Positions 61,515-64,000 of a DNA stretch of 64,000 nt are shown piece after piece. The notes under the pieces were generated by a model that searched no databases, was not told the DNA's origin, and worked only from the letters and a program-made list of their open reading frames with translations. The translations under genes were made by a program, and so were the position numbers. Within the stretch, counting starts at the first letter, position 1, and every line of letters begins with the position of its first letter. The DNA comes from Skermania piniformis (GTDB taxonomy: Bacteria > Actinomycetota > Actinomycetes > Mycobacteriales > Mycobacteriaceae): contig NZ_CP079105.1 in the NCBI RefSeq assembly GCF_019285775.1, positions 3,418,603 through 3,482,602 on the forward strand. The letters are read 5' to 3'.

Positions 61515-62153
61515 GTGACCGGACGGGCATACGCGGGTTTGTCCGCCGAGCAACGCCAGATGCAACGACGAGCAGCCCTGCTCGACGCAGCCCTGGACCT
61601 GATCGGGACGGACGGCTTCGCGCAACTCACCGTCGGTGGGCTGTGCCGGCGCGCCGGACTGAACGAGCGGTACTACTACGAGAGCTTCACCGATCTGGCC
61701 GGGGTGTTGGAGGCGGTCTTCGACCGGATCGTCGACGAGCTCGCACCGGCGATCGTCACGGCGATGACCAGCGCTCCGGCCGACGTGCCGGACCAGGCAC
61801 GGGCGGCGATCGGGGCCGCGGTGGATCTGTTCGCCGCCGACCCGCGCAAGTCCCGGGTCGCCTTCGTCGAAGGAATCAACCATCCGGTGTTGGCGCGGCG
61901 GCGTTCGGAGATCGTCCGGCAGCTGAGCCTGCTGGTGATGACCGCCGGGGATCAGATCTACGGCAGCGCGCCCAGCTCGGCGACCGCACCCGAGATCGCG
62001 GCGACGATGCTGGTCGGCGGGCTGATCGAGACCACGATGAGCTGGCTGGACGGCCGTCTGCCGGTCACCCGGGACGAGTTGGTCGACCGGACCGCCGAAC
62101 TGTTCACGGTGGTCGGTGCGCACGTGGCCGCTCAGCCGGCCAACACCGGATAG
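61515..62153 (+). CDS. TetR-family regulator
   Basis: A 212-residue repressor. The N-terminal DNA-binding part reads RRAALLDAALDLIGTDGFAQL, then VGGLCRRAGLNERYYYESFTDLAGVLEAVFD, a clear TetR helix-turn-helix (about 17-62). The remaining residues are the ligand-binding helices. GTG 61515 is the start. It lies divergent from the DUF2236 gene, and the short intergenic region is the likely operator; no clear palindrome was picked out by eye. Confidence 0.85.
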   Translation: MTGRAYAGLSAEQRQMQRRAALLDAALDLIGTDGFAQLTVGGLCRRAGLNERYYYESFTDLAGVLEAVFDRIVDELAPAIVTAMTSAPADVPDQARAAIGAAVDLFAADPRKSRVAFVEGINHPVLARRRSEIVRQLSLLVMTAGDQIYGSAPSSATAPEIAATMLVGGLIETTMSWLDGRLPVTRDELVDRTAELFTVVGAHVAAQPANTG

Positions 62154-62626
62154 CCGGCGGGCGGTCCGAGCCGGAGCAGTCGGAACGCGACGTCGCGGAC
62201 CGACCAGTACGCCGCCGCGTCGGCCATCGCGGCATCGAACCACGCGCGCTCCGCCGGCACATCGGCAAGGAGTTCGGCGGCATCTCGCAGCACCACGACG
62301 TACCCGGCCGCCGGGCCGACCCATTCATCCAGGTCGCGCAGGCACTCGTCGAAAGCGTCCTTGTTGCCGCCGAAGTAGTACGGGAACTGCCACGCCGCGG
62401 CGAACTCGTCGAACAGCGCCGGCACCGTGCGCATCCGGGAGCCGCGCAGCTCGCGGACCAGATAGCCCTGCGCCGGCAGCGCGACCCGCAACTCGGCAGC
62501 CACCGCCGCAGCCACCGGCAGTGCCGCAATCGGCGGTGCCGCCGGATCGGCAAGAAATGCCACAACTGCGGACACGAGCGGTGACCTGTCCGGCGGTGGC
62601 GAACTCGGCAAGGGGCGACCGGCCAT
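62132..62626 (-). CDS. Barstar-like ribonuclease inhibitor
   Basis: A 164-residue protein. The barstar core is DEFAAAWQFPYYFGGNKDAFDECLRDLDEW near 72-100 and GYVVVLRDAAEL near 107, with the FGGNKDAFDECL pattern close to the FGKNWDALWDCL region of barstar. An N-terminal Ala/Pro-rich extension of about 40 residues is unusual; the C-terminal helical part (AYWSVRDVAFRLL) matches the family end loosely. ATG 62626 overlaps the ribonuclease stop by four bases. It should protect the cytoplasm against the barnase-like product encoded just upstream. Confidence 0.8.
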   Translation of the reverse strand: MAGRPLPSSPPPDRSPLVSAVVAFLADPAAPPIAALPVAAAVAAELRVALPAQGYLVRELRGSRMRTVPALFDEFAAAWQFPYYFGGNKDAFDECLRDLDEWVGPAAGYVVVLRDAAELLADVPAERAWFDAAMADAAAYWSVRDVAFRLLRLGPPAGYPVLAG

Positions 62627-63042
62627 CAGCGCATCCTCACGAACGTTTCGTAGTGGTCTCCGGTGTACCAGGCGGACCCGTCACTACCGGTGACAATGCG
62701 CTCCGCGTCCCGGGATCGACCCGGCCGCTTCGGGTTCACGTCCCACTCGCGGTAACGGATCGGCGTCCCGGCCGCGCCGATCCGCGGCAGCCGGCCCTCC
62801 CGATTCGCCCAGCCATCGCCCCCCTTGGTTCCCGGCGCCGCATCGGCCGGCCATCGCCCCGCGTCGATCTCCCGCAGGGTGCTGCCGGCCTGTGCCGGCA
62901 CCGCGTCGGGGACCTGCGACGACGCGCGGCCGGGCGGAACGGAGGTCTCCGGGGCGGTCGGTCCGCATCCGGTCAGCACCGTGAGGAGCGCGAGGAGCGC
63001 GGCGACCAGCACGGCAGTAGCCGATCGCGGCGAGTGGGTCAC
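62626..63042 (-). CDS. Barnase/RNase Sa-like ribonuclease lipoprotein
   Basis: A 138-residue protein. Residues 1-26 are a lipoprotein signal with lipobox LTGC (Cys26). The ribonuclease domain (about 55-138) shows the N1/T1/barnase pattern: WANREGRLP near 78-86, YREWDV with catalytic Glu99, AERIV with Arg115 and DHYETF with His130; all three catalytic residues are present. The product should cleave RNA after G or purines at the outer membrane face. GTG 63042 is the start. Gene order ribonuclease then inhibitor, coupled by ATGA. Confidence 0.85.
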   Translation of the reverse strand: MTHSPRSATAVLVAALLALLTVLTGCGPTAPETSVPPGRASSQVPDAVPAQAGSTLREIDAGRWPADAAPGTKGGDGWANREGRLPRIGAAGTPIRYREWDVNPKRPGRSRDAERIVTGSDGSAWYTGDHYETFVRMR

Positions 63043-63052
63043 CGGGTGAACC

Positions 63053-63058
63053 TACAAT
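63053..63058 (+). promoter_or_regulatory. Candidate -10 box for the terminal alpha/beta hydrolase gene
   Basis: TACAAT lies 51 nt before ATG 63110. A ribosome site AGGAAG at 63095-63100 follows, so this gene should have a normal leader. Confidence 0.4.
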
Positions 63059-63109
63059 GCAAGTAGTGATCTGATCGCAACGCTGCGATCCGGCAGGAAG
63101 GCGCCGACG

Positions 63110-63943
63110 ATGACGCAACCGATCCGGCCGACCCCGGCGCTCCATCTCGGCTCGGGCGAGCCCCTACTGCTGATCCAACCGTTCCTGCTGTCCCCGCACG
63201 TCTGGACCGGCGTCGCCGAACGCCTGGCCGATCGGTTCGAGGTATTCGCACCGGCCCTGAGCGGGCACTGGGGCGGTCCGCCGATGCCCGTGCGGCAGGC
63301 GAGTGTCGCCGACTTCGCCGATCGGATCGAGCTGATGCTCGACGAGCTGGGATGGGACACCTGCCACATCGCCGGAAACTCGCTGGGCGGCTGGATCGGC
63401 TTCGAGCTGGAACGCCGAGGCCGGGCCCGCACGCTGACCGCGATCGCCCCGGCCGGCGGCTGGTCCCGACTCAGCCCGGCGAAGTTTCTGGTCGGGATGG
63501 AATTCCTTTCCTTGCTCCCATTGATCGGTATCGGACGTCTGGTTCCCGGTTGGGCCACCCGCAACCGGCTACTGCAGCGATTGGTCCTGCCCATCGCGGT
63601 GCACGACAGCGGCGCGGTGTCGCGAAGCAGTGCGCAGGCGATGCTCACCGCGGCGATCCATTGCTCGGCGTTTCTGCCGGTGATCGGCACCAACATCACC
63701 TCCGACGGGATAGCGGATCTGGCCGAGGTGCACACGCCGACCCGACTGCTGCTCTGCGAGCACGACCGGATCATCCCGATGCGGATCTACGGCCGGCGCT
63801 TCCTCGACGAACTACCCGCCGACGCCGACCGAATCGTCATGCACGGCGTGGGGCACGTGCCGATGCTGGAGGATCCAGCCCGGATAGCGACCCTGATCGC
63901 CGAACACATCAGTGGTCACGCACGGCAGCTCAGCGCGGTCTGA
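63110..63943 (+). CDS. Alpha/beta hydrolase
   Basis: A 277-residue alpha/beta hydrolase. PLLLIQPFLLSPHVWTGVAERL near 18 opens the fold, the nucleophile elbow is GNSLGG (Ser at about 94), an acid candidate lies in LCEHDRIIPMRIYG near 222 and the His in VMHGVGHVPMLEDP near 248. A Trp-rich loop WSRLSPAKFLVGMEF marks the cap. Substrate unknown; the lid resembles esterases of the hydroxyalkanoate or lipid type. It is divergent from the ribonuclease gene. The 3' end carries a 15-nt duplication over the stop codon. Confidence 0.8.
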   Translation: MTQPIRPTPALHLGSGEPLLLIQPFLLSPHVWTGVAERLADRFEVFAPALSGHWGGPPMPVRQASVADFADRIELMLDELGWDTCHIAGNSLGGWIGFELERRGRARTLTAIAPAGGWSRLSPAKFLVGMEFLSLLPLIGIGRLVPGWATRNRLLQRLVLPIAVHDSGAVSRSSAQAMLTAAIHCSAFLPVIGTNITSDGIADLAEVHTPTRLLLCEHDRIIPMRIYGRRFLDELPADADRIVMHGVGHVPMLEDPARIATLIAEHISGHARQLSAV

Positions 63944-63964
63944 TTCGTCGCGGTCTGATTCGTC
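63935..63964 (+). repeat. 15-nt duplication spanning the hydrolase stop codon
   Basis: GCGGTCTGATTCGTC at 63935-63949 recurs exactly at 63950-63964. The TGA stop (63941-63943) is in the first copy. Confidence 0.92.
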
Positions 63965-64000
63965 CGGAGCGTGTCTCCTGATATGCACGTCGACCGACCC

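Overview
The window is GC-rich DNA from an actinobacterium of the order Mycobacteriales, most likely a Nocardia- or Rhodococcus-like member of the Nocardiaceae. The grounds are dense GC-rich coding, many GTG starts, ATGA/GTGA start-stop overlaps, IdeR/DmdR-type iron boxes, a mycobacterial-type LexA box in front of a 13E12-family HNH gene, and a 34.6-60.5 kb block whose gene order I recognise, from memory, as that of Mycobacterium tuberculosis Rv3302c-Rv3336c. No rRNA, tRNA, CRISPR array, insertion sequence or prophage was seen, and no stretch over 300 bases lacks a gene.

Region 1 (1-7510) is a tightly coupled operon running off the left edge: the end of a penicillin-acylase-like Ntn hydrolase, a stand-alone NRPS condensation domain, a DesA-like PLP decarboxylase, a DesB/IucD-like amine N-monooxygenase, an acyl carrier protein, an acyl-ACP dehydrogenase and a WS/DGAT-type acyltransferase. 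Region 2 (7578-15469) is unrelated to siderophores: an FAD oxidase and lipid kinase pair (like Rv2251/Rv2252), a five-gene cassette of a Ycf46-like AAA ATPase, DUF1257-like and DUF2997-like proteins, a helix-hairpin-helix membrane protein and an NrdG-like radical SAM protein, and an SOS-type HNH endonuclease gene.

Region 3 (15526-34628) returns to iron. A minus-strand operon encodes an MbtB-like ArCP-Cy-A-PCP synthetase, a salicylate/DHB-AMP ligase and a three-gene ABC exporter. A divergent plus-strand operon encodes a free adenylation domain, a PCP, two acyl-CoA-dehydrogenase-like proteins and an alpha/beta hydrolase. Then follow a secreted iron-box protein, an ABC-2 transporter, a fatty acyl-AMP ligase (MbtM-like), a flavodoxin, a FecE/FepC-type ATPase and a siderophore-interacting flavin reductase. 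Five convincing iron boxes punctuate this stretch. Together regions 1 and 3 read as one split locus for a hybrid siderophore: an aryl-oxazoline or thiazoline cap (mycobactin logic), a decarboxylated and N-hydroxylated diamine (desferrioxamine logic) and an unsaturated fatty acyl group, plus an extra PCP-bound oxidised amino acid of unknown place.

Region 4 (34638-60460) is conserved housekeeping: glpD, a SAM methyltransferase, glpK, an LpdA-like oxidoreductase, a GGCT-fold protein, two M20 amidohydrolases, purine nucleoside phosphorylase, phosphomannomutase-like, upp, an inserted four-gene type-VII-like NlpC/P60 cassette, an Rv3311-like protein, add-deoA-cdd, sdhCDAB, a D,D-carboxypeptidase, a YihY-family protein and trpS. 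Region 5 (60489-64000) holds an MpaB/DUF2236 oxygenase divergent from a TetR regulator, a barnase-like lipoprotein with its barstar, and an alpha/beta hydrolase.

Family assignments come from motifs and remembered sequences; no database search was run.
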